Shown piece by piece: positions 31,619 through 43,088 of a stretch of DNA of 64,000 nt. The notes below the pieces were generated by a model. That model was not told the origin of the DNA. It was given only the letters and a program-made list of their open reading frames with translations, and did no database searches. The stretch covers positions 18,512 to 82,511 of the forward strand of contig JBBHKE010000145.1 of the NCBI GenBank assembly GCA_037447655.1, written 5' to 3'. Each line of letters opens with the position of its first letter. The first letter of the stretch is position 1. Origin of the DNA: Zygnema cylindricum. Its lineage: Eukaryota; Streptophyta; Zygnematophyceae; Zygnematales; Zygnemataceae. Position numbers and translations under genes: made by a program.

Positions 31619-32309
31619 GTACGTCTTCCCCTCCTTTTTAACTTTCCTTCCCTCTTCTTCTTCTTGCAGAGATGAGTTTTAAAGCAGACCTTAGATCGGT
31701 TTCTCGTTGAAACATTGTTGTAACGTTTTTATTGCATTTTACCACTAGGTCGGTCAGACAAAGTCAACGCTACACCGTGAATCGTTATTAGACTTATGTA
31801 CTCTATATCGGCGCCCCAAAATTTTGACATTGATACCCGAAATATAGTGACTGATTCTAATTTATCCGTGACGTTAATTACGGTTCTTGTGAATTAGCGT
31901 CAATGGAATTACTGTACTTATTTCATGAATAGTGTGGTGTACGAAATGTGTTTGCTGATACAAAACTGTACTTGATTACCGAAAATCGTACGGAAATTGT
32001 AGTTAACTTATGTCGTTTGCATACAGAACTGCGCTTAGAATAAACGTGGAGTCGAGTTTGCGACAAACGCGTTTGCAAACCCATATTATAATTATGGATT
32101 AATTACACTAAAAAGACGCGACGTGGTACGGATTGTCAGATTTTGTACTTCTACCTATTTTAACGTATTTGTAATGACGCCGGTTCTGTATACCTAAATC
32201 AGCGTTATAGAGAAATTACAATTAAACATTTTTTTCAGAATGGGATTGATACACAAATTAACATCATGACACTAATTCATTATTGACACTAATAATTTAT
32301 ATAGTCTAA

Positions 32310-33046
32310 GGGTGGTGTTCCATCAGGAAATTTTGTAAACGTACGGTCAACATTACAGAGTGCTACATTTTGATCAGTGTACTATCGCGCAGAGTCTGTA
32401 ATCCACGTGTACAAATAAGAGTGGTTATACGTAACATAAGATCGTATTTGAAAATTGTCAAATATTTTTTACACCGACCAACTTCAACTCGAAATCGTCA
32501 TTTGCTTACCATGTACGTGTGGACCAGGGTATCGTACCACACAAATTTTGTGCTATTTGTAAATGCTTGTCAGACGCCAGCTCATTATTTATAGGGATTC
32601 TGCTTTTTCGCATGACGAATGAGCGCTTCCACAAATAGTGTGAAGAATGGCCGGTAACAAAAAAAATGCAACGAAAGTTCGTTACGAGATCACTTTCGTG
32701 ATTTCCGTTGAATTTATGAATGCATATATCATTGCGAAATATTTTGAGTTCGGTTGGTTGCCGTCTTGACACGTAAATTCATTATCCAACGTGTCGCGGC
32801 TCAATTTTTTATGTAAATGGTGATGTACCTCCTCGAGGTACATCACCATTTACAGACAATTTGGAAGCGAATGCTTCGCGAAAATATATCCAACGGTCAT
32901 TCTTTTCTCCCAGACCTTTGGAGAATATTGGTAAGATTCTCTGTAATGTTGTTCGCGTATAAAAACAAAATAGTAAGTACGGCGTAGTACGGAGAGGCCT
33001 CGATTTTTGTAAAGAACCTCACTTTTCGTCTGATAGAACACCACCC
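32310..33046. mobile_element. PIF/Harbinger-like MITE, 737 bp, TAA target duplication
   Basis: Left end GGGTGGTGTTCCATCAG and right end (inverted) GGGTGGTGTTCTATCAG differ at one of 17 bases. TAA at 32307-32309 and TAA at 33047-33049 form the 3-bp TWA duplication typical of PIF/Harbinger. Ends starting GGG fit this superfamily. No transposase ORF is present. It inserted into the right terminal repeat of the surrounding M2 element. Confidence 0.75.
32812..32854. repeat. perfect 20-bp inverted repeat with 3-base spacer
   Basis: TGTAAATGGTGATGTACCTC, then CTC, then the exact inverted complement ending ATCACCATTTACA. It sits off-centre within the Harbinger-like MITE and could form a long hairpin or cruciform. 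Confidence 0.92.
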
Positions 33047-33556
33047 TAATAACGATTCACGGTGTAGTGTCTGTTAGGATGTTTTGTTTGTATTCGAGAT
33101 GAAAACTTGAATTCTTAATTGAAAACGCCAAAAATCAAGGAGCATTGGGAAAGGCTCCAATACCTATACAACCAAAAAAACAACCTCAAATCCGTTTATT
33201 TTGCACTGTCCAAATTGACATTCAAACTTGACCCATTTTTTGTATGTTTGAAAATTCAAATATTTATGACAAAACGTGGCTATGAAAACCGCCTTTCATC
33301 TAACTATTTCTCACAACCAAAATGTTACGAATTATCCAAAACGTTTAAACGTTGTTGAAACGCTCATTTCTTGTTTAAACGGTTCATCCAAAAAATGCCG
33401 TAGCCCAACACTCCCTCCGGGTGTGCACTCAACGTGTCCCCAAAACACCACTCTAACACACCCCATAAGACCTCTTTTCCTAATCCTTGTCTTTACACGT
33501 GCGAAAACTCTGTCTTATTCGCTGGAGTATGACCTCTCTCCCTTCTAATACTGCAG

Positions 33557-33651
33557 TGGGTGCACTCTTGGCAATGAGTTCGGCCATCCGCAATTTTCCA
33601 GTGATTTACTGCGATTTTCCATTGCGATGGGTACAACCGCGTGATAAGACT
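33557..33651 (+). CDS. exon 2: LRR N-terminal cap
   Basis: After acceptor CTGCAG, a 95-base exon encodes GALLAMSSAIRNFPVIYCDF and PLRWVQPRDKT, ending in phase 0 at GTGAGT. The pattern A-L-L-x-x-x-x-x-I, Cys and W resembles the LRRNT_2 cap that precedes plant LRR arrays; the usual second Cys is missing. The phase matches exon 1 (C from exon 1 plus TG gives Leu). Confidence 0.55.
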
Positions 33652-35011
33652 GTGAGTATTCTATCCTTCTGTCTCTCTCTAAATTTCACACTGAAATCTG
33701 CTCTTAAACCGCACTGAATTTCGAGTACATAGCTATTGTTATAAAAGACTTACTTTCGTGCACACCTGTTTAAGTGTAGCCGAAATAATACGCTTTGAGA
33801 CATACGGAATTCGGGGGAGTAAACGGTTCATGGTTCAGTTGATTCGATACAGATTTACTTGAGGATCGCTTCGGAAAAATCGATCCCGATATAGAGGCGT
33901 GGCGCAAGTTTAATCCAAGAATATCGCGGCATTTATTACGGCACTACAAAACTTTTATAAAGTAGAAAGTGGATTGTTTCGTCGCAAAGATTCGATATAA
34001 AAGATTCCTTTTGGTCGTCGGCATTACTAGCTTTAGTTATGTGGCCTGAAGACAATCGACAAGTGGTTCCAACGGCCTATTCGAGACAAAGATTACACTG
34101 TACGGCAGAGTGACGACAATGTCGGTATACTCGGAATAGTGCAGGTCTTTTAGATGATCTGTACGTATTTAATTAGGCAGACGTACAAAAATACAGGGAG
34201 ATCGAATATGAGGAACTTAGTGATAAATAGGCCCTCCGATGCTCATTAATATAATGGACGTTTTTGTACATACTAACCAATTAGTGTTGACTTAGAGTAG
34301 TGTGAGTAATCAACCTAGTTAGCTTTTGGTGTAACGACAATCACCGTGGGGGCGCCAATTAGACCTATTACTAAACATGCGCATTTGTTTCTTTTGTTGT
34401 TTTGTTAGATGTAGGTGGCTCACAATTGTATATATTCATGAGAGCCTTGTAGAACAAGTATCAATGTGTTAAGGAAAGTAGGGACCTAAGATGTAGTTCT
34501 TTAGAGTTGTCGAGTGTAGGAAACGTAGATAAGAAACATGTCTGATAGCGTAGCTTTGTTGCTTTGAGATAACACGAGAGTTTTCGGAGATATCATGTGT
34601 ATTGAAGTTGTTAAGTGCTTTGTGTATTTGGTTTGTGTGTTATGTATTCTTTTATGTGTGTTGAGATCATTCTTATGTAAGTCGTAAGGTGTAGTTCTTG
34701 ATGTGTCACAAGATTAATAAGTACATGTAAGGAGAGAATGTCATTATTTATGGTGGACTATATTAATCATCGCTGGGGATCCAATAGTTTGCGTGTTTTC
34801 CGAGGTCTATTTAAGACCAAAGGACAACAATAGTTGCATTGGATCTTTGATGCGGTGTGATTTGAGACTGTCCGGGGGGGCGATGTTGAGGGAGAGAGCG
34901 GTTAATGGAGGAGGGAAAGGGATTGAGAGGAGGGACAAGGGGGGAGGGTGATGAATGAATGGATGAATGAAGTAGCTTATGGAATGGGAGAGGGATGCAG
35001 AGAGATGCAAG
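33652..35011 (+). other. intron-like stretch, no gene recognised
   Basis: Between exon 2 and the first LRR exon. I see no additional exon with LRR spacing. Confidence 0.4.
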
Positions 35012-35072
35012 GCATTAGATTGGACGGATACATTCCAGAGGAGATTGGCAACATCGATCGATTGTCATACAT
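35012..35072 (+). CDS. LRR exon 1
   Basis: Encodes IRLDGYIPEEIGNIDRLSYM, the xxLxGxIPxxIGxLxxL form of plant extracellular LRRs. Ends in phase 2 at donor GTTAGT. The AG acceptor gives an entry phase different from what the previous donor requires, so one exon is missing or the copy is decayed. Confidence 0.5.
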
Positions 35073-35810
35073 GTTAGTATATAAGGAGTGAATGGATGTA
35101 TCTCATATATAATAATGAGAAAATGAATAAGATAATGATAACAGCAAAGTTTAGATTGTGGATGAGTGTTGGGAATGATGATTGAGAATGAAAATTGAGA
35201 AAGATACACTAACATAATAATAACAGTAACAATAACAAGAATGCTAACATTTTTGAAAGATATAAAATAGACCATTTTGGATCTCAATCTGTAAGATAAT
35301 ATTAATATTTTTTCGTTTTTTTGATTCGACGCTAGACTCAAGTCTTCGCTCATATAGTTTTATACTTTTTTGATAAAAACCCGACTCAATAGCCCGGGAG
35401 AACTATTCCAAAATTGGGAAGATAGAATAAAATTGTTTGATAGTTTTAACATGTAAATAACTTTTTTTCCCAAAATTTTATTGTGGATAAGAAATGTCAC
35501 AGTCATACTCAGTGGGTCATCTTTCTTTCGAATGGTTGGCTAGTATATTTTGTATCCTGGTGAATTTTGTATTGAGGTATATTTTGTATTCGGGTATATT
35601 TTGTATTCGGGTGTATTTTGTATTCAGGTATATTTTGTATTCGGGTTTTTTTTTGTATTCGGGTATATTTAACATGTGGAAGTGTAATGAATCTCAAACA
35701 CTTGTATTGTGTTTTCCAAGGCTATTTTTTTTTAAATCAAAGTAAATTTTCAATTGTTGTAGAATAAAAGGTGTTAGGGTGGTTGGGGCCGAGAATGGGG
35801 GGTGTCACAC

Positions 35811-35882
35811 AGACCTAACTTACAACCAATTGGGTGGAAGCATTCCATCATCCATCGGTCGGCTTTCATCCCTCGGATACTT
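35811..35882 (+). CDS. LRR exon 2 (72-base unit)
   Basis: Encodes DLTYNQLGGSIPSSIGRLSS then LGYL, a perfect plant LRR. The unit of 72 bases (24 codons) fits the array, but the AG lies two bases inside it (CACAG at 35808-35812), so an AG-spliced exon would be 70 bases and out of frame. Donor GTAAGA, phase 2. Confidence 0.5.
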
Positions 35883-35956
35883 GTAAGAAAGACTATACCA
35901 AAATAATAAATAACAACGATGATTAAAACCAAAATATTAAATAAGTAAAATGATTC

Positions 35957-36431
35957 TGTTAGGACAATTGTGGAATCGTGTGTTAGACGATTCAGTCTTT
36001 TGTTCGATTTCGTGTCTAAGTCTTGTATGTCGGTTCGCGTCACGTATATTTGTTTGTTCTATACGGTAGTATGTTTGTTGTACGTTTGTTTTGGTTAGTT
36101 GTGTTGCGTGGTACTGGGTGTGCTGACTTGCACACTGTTTCAGTCTTGCTGCCACAGATGTTTAATTGTTGTGAGCTGTTTGAGAGGCACGTTTTCCGTG
36201 CCGTGTAAACTAAAGTTTGTTGTGTGGTCTGTAGACTAAGGTAGTAGTCGGTTTTGGTTTTGATTTTTTTTGTAAGGGATTAAGTGAGAAATTCTGTACA
36301 CAAAAAGCTTCGGTTTTAATATAAATGTGTATTGGCCGATGCGATCTGTAAATGTGTTTTTATGTAATTAATGCTGAATGCTTCCGTTGTGCCATTAAGT
36401 TTAATCTTAGTGGATAGTAATGATCTTTACA
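35957..36431 (+). repeat. 5' LTR of element C
   Basis: TGTTAGGACAATTGTGGAAT at the start, ATGATCTTTACA at the end; 475 bases. Near identical to 41610-42083. Confidence 0.95.
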
Positions 36432-36433
36432 TT

Positions 36434-36445
36434 TGGTATCCGAGC
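36434..36445 (+). other. primer-binding site of element C (tRNA-Met 3' end)
   Basis: TGGTATCCGAGC begins two bases after the LTR and matches 11 of 12 bases of the usual plant copia site TGGTATCAGAGC, complementary to the 3' end of initiator tRNA-Met. Confidence 0.88.
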
Positions 36446-36582
36446 AGGCTTTCCTCCCAGGTAAGAGTGTGTGAGGTTCGGTAGGATAGGGAAGAAGAAG
36501 AAAGGCACTCCATCTTCAGCTGTCGGTCAAAGGCTTACACCAAAGCCTTCGGAGGAAGAGCGATCCCCCGAAGTTCCTTCCC

Positions 36583-37650
36583 GTGAGCCTAGTGAAAGGG
36601 AACTCAACTTTGGAGGGGGCTTTGGAGGGGACTGACCCCGTTTTATTCCGAAGTCTGAAGAATCCCTTCCTTCGGATCCATTCAGTCAGAATAGGACCAG
36701 TGGCATCCCTTCCTTCGGATCCCTTCAGTCAGAATAGGACCAGTGGCAGTGGTACCCGTTTTGAGCCCGGTCCTCGTTTTACTTTTGATGAGTTGATGCG
36801 GGCAATGAAAGAGAGTAGTAAGGTAGAAAAGAAAACTAGTAAAAGAAAGAAGAAAATGAAAGAGCTGAGTCCCAGCTCCAGTGACAGTGAGAGTTCGAAA
36901 AGATGGGAAAGTTCAGAAAATCCAGAAAGCATTGAAGATGAAAAAGCAAAGAAAAACAGGATACGAAAAATAAAGGAAAAAATGGTGGATGAAGACCTGG
37001 ATGTTGGAGATGACGTTGAGAAAGATGATTCTTTTCGGATGCCCGGAAAAGCCATATTGTTTAATGGTTCAAATTATATGGTGTGGAAGAAAAACACTAA
37101 GGGATAGTTGGTTATTAAAAAATTGTGGAGAATAGTTACAGGAGAAGAAAAGAGGCCCAAGGATTTGAAAGGTCGACAGTTGTGGTTACGAAAGGATATT
37201 TCCGCTTATACAAGATTGATGCAAAGTTGTACAGGTTCGGCTTTAGATTTAGTTTTGGCTTACGGCACTGCACATGAGTGTTAGGTGGGCCTTGAGGGTC
37301 AGTTTGAGAAAGGTGTTTAGGATAAGGGGCAATATGTCTTCAAAGAATTGATTCAATTCAAGTTTAAGCCGAATGAATCAATTGATGATGCTGTTAAGAG
37401 GTTTAATATTCTTGTCGAACAACTTACCAATCTTGGTAGAATGTTGGATAAAGAGCACAAACTTCAAGTTTTTCTAAACGGTCTTTCGGAGTATCTTCAG
37501 AATCCTTGTGATATTCTCCAGTCCGAGAAGCGGGCAACGTATGAATATGCCGTGAGCTATTTAAATAAAGTAGATAAAGCAAGGGAAGGTTTGAGTAAAG
37601 GGGCCAGAAAAACAACCTCGCTCAATGTTGCAGCCGCAAGTGAGCCCTAG
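36583..37650 (+). pseudogene. element C gag
   Basis: ORF 36583-37107 includes a Ser/Lys/Glu-rich leader and MPGKAILFNGSNYMVWKK, the start of the UBN2-type copia gag. TAG at 37105 ends it, and the frame resumes (LWRIVTGEEKR, LMQSCTGSALD, TAHEC), with further TAG codons near 37283 and 37318. ORF 37348-37650 then reads FKFKPNESIDDAVKRFNILV and EYAVSYLNKVDKAR. Comparison with E gag shows that each stop replaces a Gln or Trp codon. Confidence 0.85.
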
Positions 37651-37733
37651 ATCTCAACCTACTTCGTGGAGGGGCTCCAAAGGGAACACCTCGAGGTCGA
37701 GGTGGCGGCGGTAGAGGAGGTGGAAGAGGGAAA

Positions 37734-38444
37734 TTGAATGGCAGTAAGGTTCAGGCGGATTCTAATGCCTCGAACGTTACGTGCTACAAATGTCAGAAAC
37801 AAGGACACTTTGCGGCTGAACACTTTGCGGCTGAATGTCCAGACAAGGAAAAACAGTGTTACACTTGTAAGCGTTGGGGGCATGTGAGTACACAATGTTA
37901 TGATAGAGTTGATGGTGGTTCGGAAAGAGGAGGTGGACAAGGTGACCGTGGCCATGGCCGTGGCCGTGGTGGAGGCCGAGGTCGTGGACCTCGTCGTGGA
38001 GGAAGTCATGGGTATTACACGGAGTTTGGTGACAAGTCCGGAGATGGATTCCAAAATTTCTCGATAACTTTTGACATGGATTTGGATTCGGTTTTTGATG
38101 AGGTTGCTACTACGGAGTGGATTATTGACTCCGGTGCAACTCATCATGTGTGTACGGATAAGACACTCTTTGAGGAGATGATCACGTTGAAAATTCAAAA
38201 GAACATTGAGGTTGTTAGTGGCCATGTGATCCCAGTTGATACAATCGGAACCGTTCGGTTGGATTTACCGATTCAAGATGTGTTCGGAAATGAGAGAGTG
38301 AATTCAACGAGGTTTCATAATGCTCTCTACATTCCAAATGGAGCCGTGAATCTTGTAAGTGTACCACAGATTCAGAAAGTCGGAAGTCAAGTGGTTTCAA
38401 AATCAGATTTCAGTATCGTAGTTGAAAATTCTAAAGAGACATAA
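37734..38444 (+). pseudogene. element C nucleocapsid and protease
   Basis: The first zinc knuckle is disrupted by a 15-base duplication (37806-37835) that turns the C-X2-C-X4-H-X4-C into a spacer with HFAAE twice. The second, CYTCKRWGHVSTQC, is intact. An Arg-Gly-rich patch follows. The protease site EWIIDSGATHHVCTD (around 38117-38160) keeps the catalytic D-S-G. The ORF ends at TAA 38442. Confidence 0.85.
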
Positions 38445-39470
38445 GTGGCTTCTAGATTCATGACGGATAGCATGCATAGTTGCTTGATTTGGAGAATACC
38501 GAAAGTTAAGGGTCAGGCCGTGTCTTTGACCAATCAGTTTTCACTCCAAAAAGGTAACCTCAGTCTATGGCATCACCGTACGTGCCATACCTCCGAGGGG
38601 AACCATAAGCGGATGATTAGAAATTCTTTGGTTCGAGGAATGGAACTCACTACCGGAGAGAAGGTGAATGGATGTGGTGGTTGTAGTTGTTGTTCATAGC
38701 CATTTTCAGCCATGAATGTACCCTCGGAAGCACCACAGACTACCCCAAAACAACCTCGAGCCTAAAGTCCATTAGAACTTATTCATGTGGATCTTTGGGG
38801 CCATGTTATGCCAAGGTCTTTGGGTGGGCATCTATACATTTTTGTTATTGTTGATGACTATTCACGAAAATCTTGGGTTCATTTGTTGAAGCATAAATCG
38901 GATGCTTTTGAGAAGTTTCAAGAGTGGGTTGTGATGGCCGAGCGTTAATCGGACCACAAATTGAAATCGGTGAGGTCGGATAACAAAGGTGAATTTGTGG
39001 CTTTCACGGAGTTTAGTAAGGAGAAGGGGATTAGACAGCAATTTACAGCTCCTTATTCTCCCGAATCAAATGGAATTGCGGAGAGAAAGAATCGAACTCT
39101 CCAAGAAATGGTCCGTGCCATGATACATAGTAGTGGGAAAAATTTCTTTTTGTGGGGAGATGCCATTCTCACCGCCAATTACATTTGCAACCGGCGGTTG
39201 ACTTGAACTTCGGGTGATAAGACCTCGGATGAGTTGTGGAGTGGGAATGTGCCGTCCGTCCGGCATTTACGTATTTTGGGATGTAAGGCAACCGTCTATG
39301 TTGAACGTACACAAAGGACAGGGAAATTTTCTGCGACGAGTTGGACATGAATCTTTGTGGGGTATAGCACTTAAAGGAGCCTGTACCGTGTGTATGACCC
39401 GTGTAGGAGAGTTGTGTTTGAATCTACGATTGTTGATTTCCACGAGGATCTTAAATGCGTAATGGAATCG
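38445..39470 (+). pseudogene. element C integrase
   Basis: Zinc-binding part HHRTCH...CGGC (around 38578-38690), then after a stop the catalytic core: ELIHVDLWGHVM, VIVDDYSRKSWVHLLKHKSD, a TAA near 38946, then SVRSDNKGEFVAFTEF (second Asp) and SPESNGIAERKNRTLQEMV (Glu). The D-D-E triad is visible; frames break near 38700, 38946 and 39205. Confidence 0.85.
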
Positions 39471-40615
39471 TCTGGGAAAGTACAGAAGGATTTAGATTTC
39501 GAGGAGAAACATGAAGTGGAAGAGAATTTGGATTTGCAGGAATCGGATTTCGATGAGGAAGAAGTTCCTCTTACCAAAGTGAAGTTCGATCGGTTTGTTC
39601 CAATTCGAAAATCAGATTTTGATGTCCGAAGCGATGGGACTTTGAGTTCTCGGTATTCAGTAAGAACTCAGTCCACATTAAATTCAAAAGGTAGCTTACC
39701 GTCTATGAGGGAAGAAAATGACAAGGAAGAAGATGTGAATGTGGTTTGACGAAGTACCCGTGAGACGAAGGGGAAGATACTGGCCAGATTATCGTATGAT
39801 CAGCTTGGTGGGGATGTTTCGAACTCTGATTATCGTATGATCAGCTTGGTGGGGATGTTTCGAACTCTAATTACTTTATTTCGGCAGCTAAAGAGGTTGA
39901 CTTCCTATTATAACAACTAGTGAATGACACAATTTCTGGTTCCGGACATCCTCAATCTTATTCGGAGGCTCGGAATTTGGGTGAGTGGGAAAGTAAGTGG
40001 AAGGCGGCTTGGGAAAAGGAATATAAGTCAATTGTTGATAATCGTACTTTTGAAGAGGTTGAATTACCATCGGGTAAGAAAGCTATTGACGCCAAATGGG
40101 TATTCAAAACAAAGACAGGTGCGTCTGGTGAGGTGATAAAGTATAAAGCGAGATTAGTGTGTAAAGGTTTTTCAGCAGCGAGAGGGGGTTGATTATACTG
40201 AAACATATGCTCCCGTTGTTAAGTTTGATTCTTTGAGAATGATTGTGGCCTTGGCAGCGGCTAGTAAGAAACAAATCCATCAAATGGATGTGGAGACGAC
40301 TTTCTTGAATGATGAGCTTGAAGAGGAAGTGTATATGAAAGTTCCGGAGGGGGTGACTTCTCAACCCGGTATTGTGTGGAGACTTCGGAAGTCTTTATTT
40401 GGGCTGAAGCAACCCCGAGAATGTGGTATTTAAGACTCCATAAGGTGTTAATTGATTTCGGTTTTGTTCGGACTACTTCGGATTCCGGTATTTATGTGAA
40501 GGGTGAAGGTGAGAATCAAGTGATATTTTCAGTTTATGTTGATGACTTCATCATGACTTCGGATAGCTTGATTGTGATTATGGATTTAAAAGCATTTATG
40601 CGGCAATATTTTTAA
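39390..40615 (+). pseudogene. element C linker and reverse transcriptase
   Basis: Acidic linker 39390-39749, then RT: WKAAWEKEYKSIVDNRTFEE, IDAKWVFKTKTG and YKARLVCKGF up to a one-base frameshift near 40190. The RT continues with IHQMDVETTFLNDELEEEVY and, after another shift, VIFSVYVDDFIMTSD with the YVDD box. ORF 40376-40615 ends at TAA before the next block. Confidence 0.85.
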
Positions 40616-40616
40616 A

Positions 40617-41584
40617 GTGACGGATTTGGGGGATGTGAAATATATTTTAGGAATTGAGGTTATTCAGGATGCATCTGGATGCATCAAGCTCAATCAGGAG
40701 CAATATTGCAAGGAGGTTTTAACACGGTTTTCTATGACTGTTGCTAAACCGCTTTCGACTCCCTTGGATCTGAAAGTGCAATATTCTAAGTCGGAAAATT
40801 TGGAGACAGTTAAGGTGTCGTATCGAGAAGCAATCGACAGTTTGATGTATTTGAGTGTGGGAACGCGTCCTGATATTTCTGCTGCAGTTTCTGTTGTCAG
40901 CAGGTATTGCCAGGCACCAAAGAAACCGCATTGGGAGGCGGTGAAACGGATCTTCAAATATTTGGTAGGCACCAAAGAAACCGCATAGGGAGGCGGTGAA
41001 ACGGATCTTCAAATATTTGGTAGGCACCAAAGAAACCGCGTTGGGAGGCGGTGAAACGGATCTTCAAATATTTGGTTGGCACGATCAGCCTCAGATTGGT
41101 GTTTCAATCGGATGGAGATTTGGAATGTTTTGGATACTTCAATGCAGATTGGGGAGGAGATTATGATTCCGGAAAATCAACTTCCGGATATGCATTTATA
41201 TTCGGTGGAGCTGCTATTTCATGGAGTTCCAGGCTCTAGCCGACTGTGGCATTAAGCTCTACAGAGGCCGAATATATGTCACCCTTTTATGCGTCGAAGG
41301 CTACAGTTTGGGTGAAAGAAATGCTTGGAGAGTTAGGCATTTCAGTTGGATGTCTGAAAGTATTTTCTGATAGCATGAGTTCTATGGCACTGATCAGAAA
41401 TCCTGTATTTCATAAAAGGACTAAACATATCAGAATTCAGTGGCATTTTATTCGAGATTTAGTGAGAGAAAATGAACTTGAATTTGTCTTTGTTCCTACT
41501 GTAGAGGAAGCAGCTGACATGCTTACTAAGTCAGCAATGCAGGATGTCTTTGTGAGAGGTAGGCCTAAGCTAGGCTTGCTATGA
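40617..41584 (+). pseudogene. element C RNase H with internal 55-bp triplication
   Basis: RT end DLGDVKYILGIEVIQD then VGTRPDISAAVSVVSRYCQA (40617-40988). A 55-base segment encoding PKKPHWEAVKRIFKYLVGT occurs three times (starts 40915, 40970, 41025); 55 is not a multiple of three, so the frame is lost. RNase H resumes at 41051: FGYFNADWGGDYDSGKSTSG, a TAG at 41237, then LSSTEAEYMSPFYASKATVW (catalytic Glu), and HIRIQWHFIRDLV to 41584. Confidence 0.85.
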
Positions 41585-41597
41585 GAGTATTCCACAA

Positions 41598-41609
41598 TAA
41601 GAGGGGGAA
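41598..41609 (+). other. polypurine tract of element C
   Basis: AATAAGAGGGGGAA lies directly before the 3' LTR; second-strand primer. Confidence 0.85.
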
Positions 41610-42083
41610 TGTTAGGACAATTGTGGAATCGGGTGTTAGACGATTCAGTCTTTTGTTGGATTTCGTGTCTAAGTCTTGTATGTCGGTTCGCGTCACGTAT
41701 ATTTGTTTGTTTTATACGGTAGTATGTTTGTTGTACGTTTGTTTTGGTTAGTTGTGTTGCGTGGTACCGGGTGTGCTGACTTGCACACTGTTTCAGTCTT
41801 GCTGCCAGATGTTTAATTGTTGTGAGCTGTTTGAGAGACACGTTTTCCGTGCCGTGTAAACTAAAGTTTGTTGTGTGGTCTGTAGACTAAGGTAGTAGTC
41901 GGTTTTGGTTTTGATTTTTTTTTGTAAGGGATTAAGTGAGAAATTCTGTACACAAAAAGCTTCGGTTTTAATATAAATGTGTATTGGCCGATGCGATCTG
42001 TAAATGTGTTTTTATGTAATTAATGGTGAATGCTTCCGCTGTGCCATTAAGTTTAATCTTAGTGGATAGTAGTGATATTTACA
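41610..42083 (+). repeat. 3' LTR of element C
   Basis: TGTTAGGACAATTGTGGAAT to GTGATATTTACA; followed by the target duplication GATTC. Confidence 0.95.
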
Positions 42084-42474
42084 GATTCAGACCAAAATAA
42101 TAAATAAGAACGATGAATCAGCAAAACATCTTAAGGAAGGTGTGGGCAAGGTAAGGTTGTTAAGCAAGTGGAAGTTTTAATAAAAGAATGAAATATTTCC
42201 AAATCTTGAAGTTACGAGATGCGATGAAAAGCAAGTATTTGATAGTGTCAAACCATTTTTTATAGTTTTCTTTCCATACCCTCTTCATAGGGACAAAGGA
42301 GGATTGTGAAGGGGTGATCAGTGATGGTTTGGGCTTTCATGGTTGAGATAATATGTTCTAAAATTACTAGTAATTTTGTGGTTCAAGAATTGATATCATG
42401 AGTATTTTCAAAATATTAAGAACAACATTTGCTTTTATATTATCCTGCTTTCTATATGAGGTATGGGGATGCAA

Positions 42475-42546
42475 GAACCTCGCGTTCAACCAATTGAGTG
42501 GAAGCATTCCATCGTCCATTGGCCAATTGTCTTCTCTTGGAATCTT
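42475..42546 (+). CDS. LRR exon 3 (72-base unit)
   Basis: Encodes NLAFNQLSGSIPSSIGQLSS then LGIL. 72 bases if counted from the array phase; the AG (GCAAG) ends one base inside the unit. Donor GTACGG, phase 2. Confidence 0.55.
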
Positions 42547-43016
42547 GTACGGCACATTACCAAAACACCCATTAAGAAAAATTAAACATTGATATTGGGT
42601 AAAATCTCAATTCACGACTCTGGGCTTGGGAGGTAGGGGCTAGGCAAGAAAGGCGTAGGGGAAACCCCAAAAAACCTTAAGCAATTAAAATTCAATGATA
42701 TAAACATAATGTTTGTTGATATAAGCAAGATGTGAAGCTCAATACCCCTTTTTTCTTTTTTGTGGTGTGCGTCCAAATTGACATTCCAGTCTCTACCAAT
42801 ATAAGTGTGGGTGGCCTTTCTAGAGGTCCCAGGTTCAAACCTGGCCAGGCTCACTGTTCCTTTAAAAGGATTCTCCACATTATCCCAAGATTATGAGAGT
42901 TTTTACAATGTTTTCAAGCATCATTTATATAAAATTGATAAAAATGGTTTATATCATGTTTTTGACTTGTATTTGTTTCCATTGTTTTAAATTGGTGTGG
43001 ATGGGGGGTGCCTTAG

Positions 43017-43088
43017 AGATCTTGAATTCAACCAATTGAGTGGAAGCATTCCATCGTCCATCGCCCAAATGTATTCGCTTGGGGCATT
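43017..43088 (+). CDS. LRR exon 4 (72-base unit, canonical)
   Basis: Acceptor CCTTAG and donor GTAAGA enclose exactly 72 bases, DLEFNQLSGSIPSSIAQMYS then LGAL, phase 2 to phase 2. It is the only LRR exon whose acceptor is both AG and in phase. Confidence 0.65.

Larger units (their letters stand above)
31770..33067. mobile_element. MITE of family M2, split by a second MITE
   Basis: Left end CTACACCGTGAATCGTTATT (31770 onward) is repeated inverted at the right end (to 33067). If the inner element 32310-33046 and one TAA are removed, the inverted match extends to 24 bases with no mismatch. The reconstructed outer element is about 558 bases with no coding capacity. It lies in intron 1 of the receptor-like gene. 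Confidence 0.7.
35957..42083 (+). mobile_element. copia element C (group 2), full length with perfect target duplication
   Basis: 5' LTR 35957-36431, primer site 36434-36445, gag, protease, integrase, RT, RNase H, polypurine tract 41598-41609, 3' LTR 41610-42083. GATTC at 35952-35956 and 42084-42088 is a perfect 5-bp duplication. The LTRs differ by roughly ten substitutions and two short indels, implying a fairly recent insertion. It sits in an intron of the receptor-like gene in the same orientation. Despite its youth it has many nonsense codons and internal duplications, so it is defective. Confidence 0.95.
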
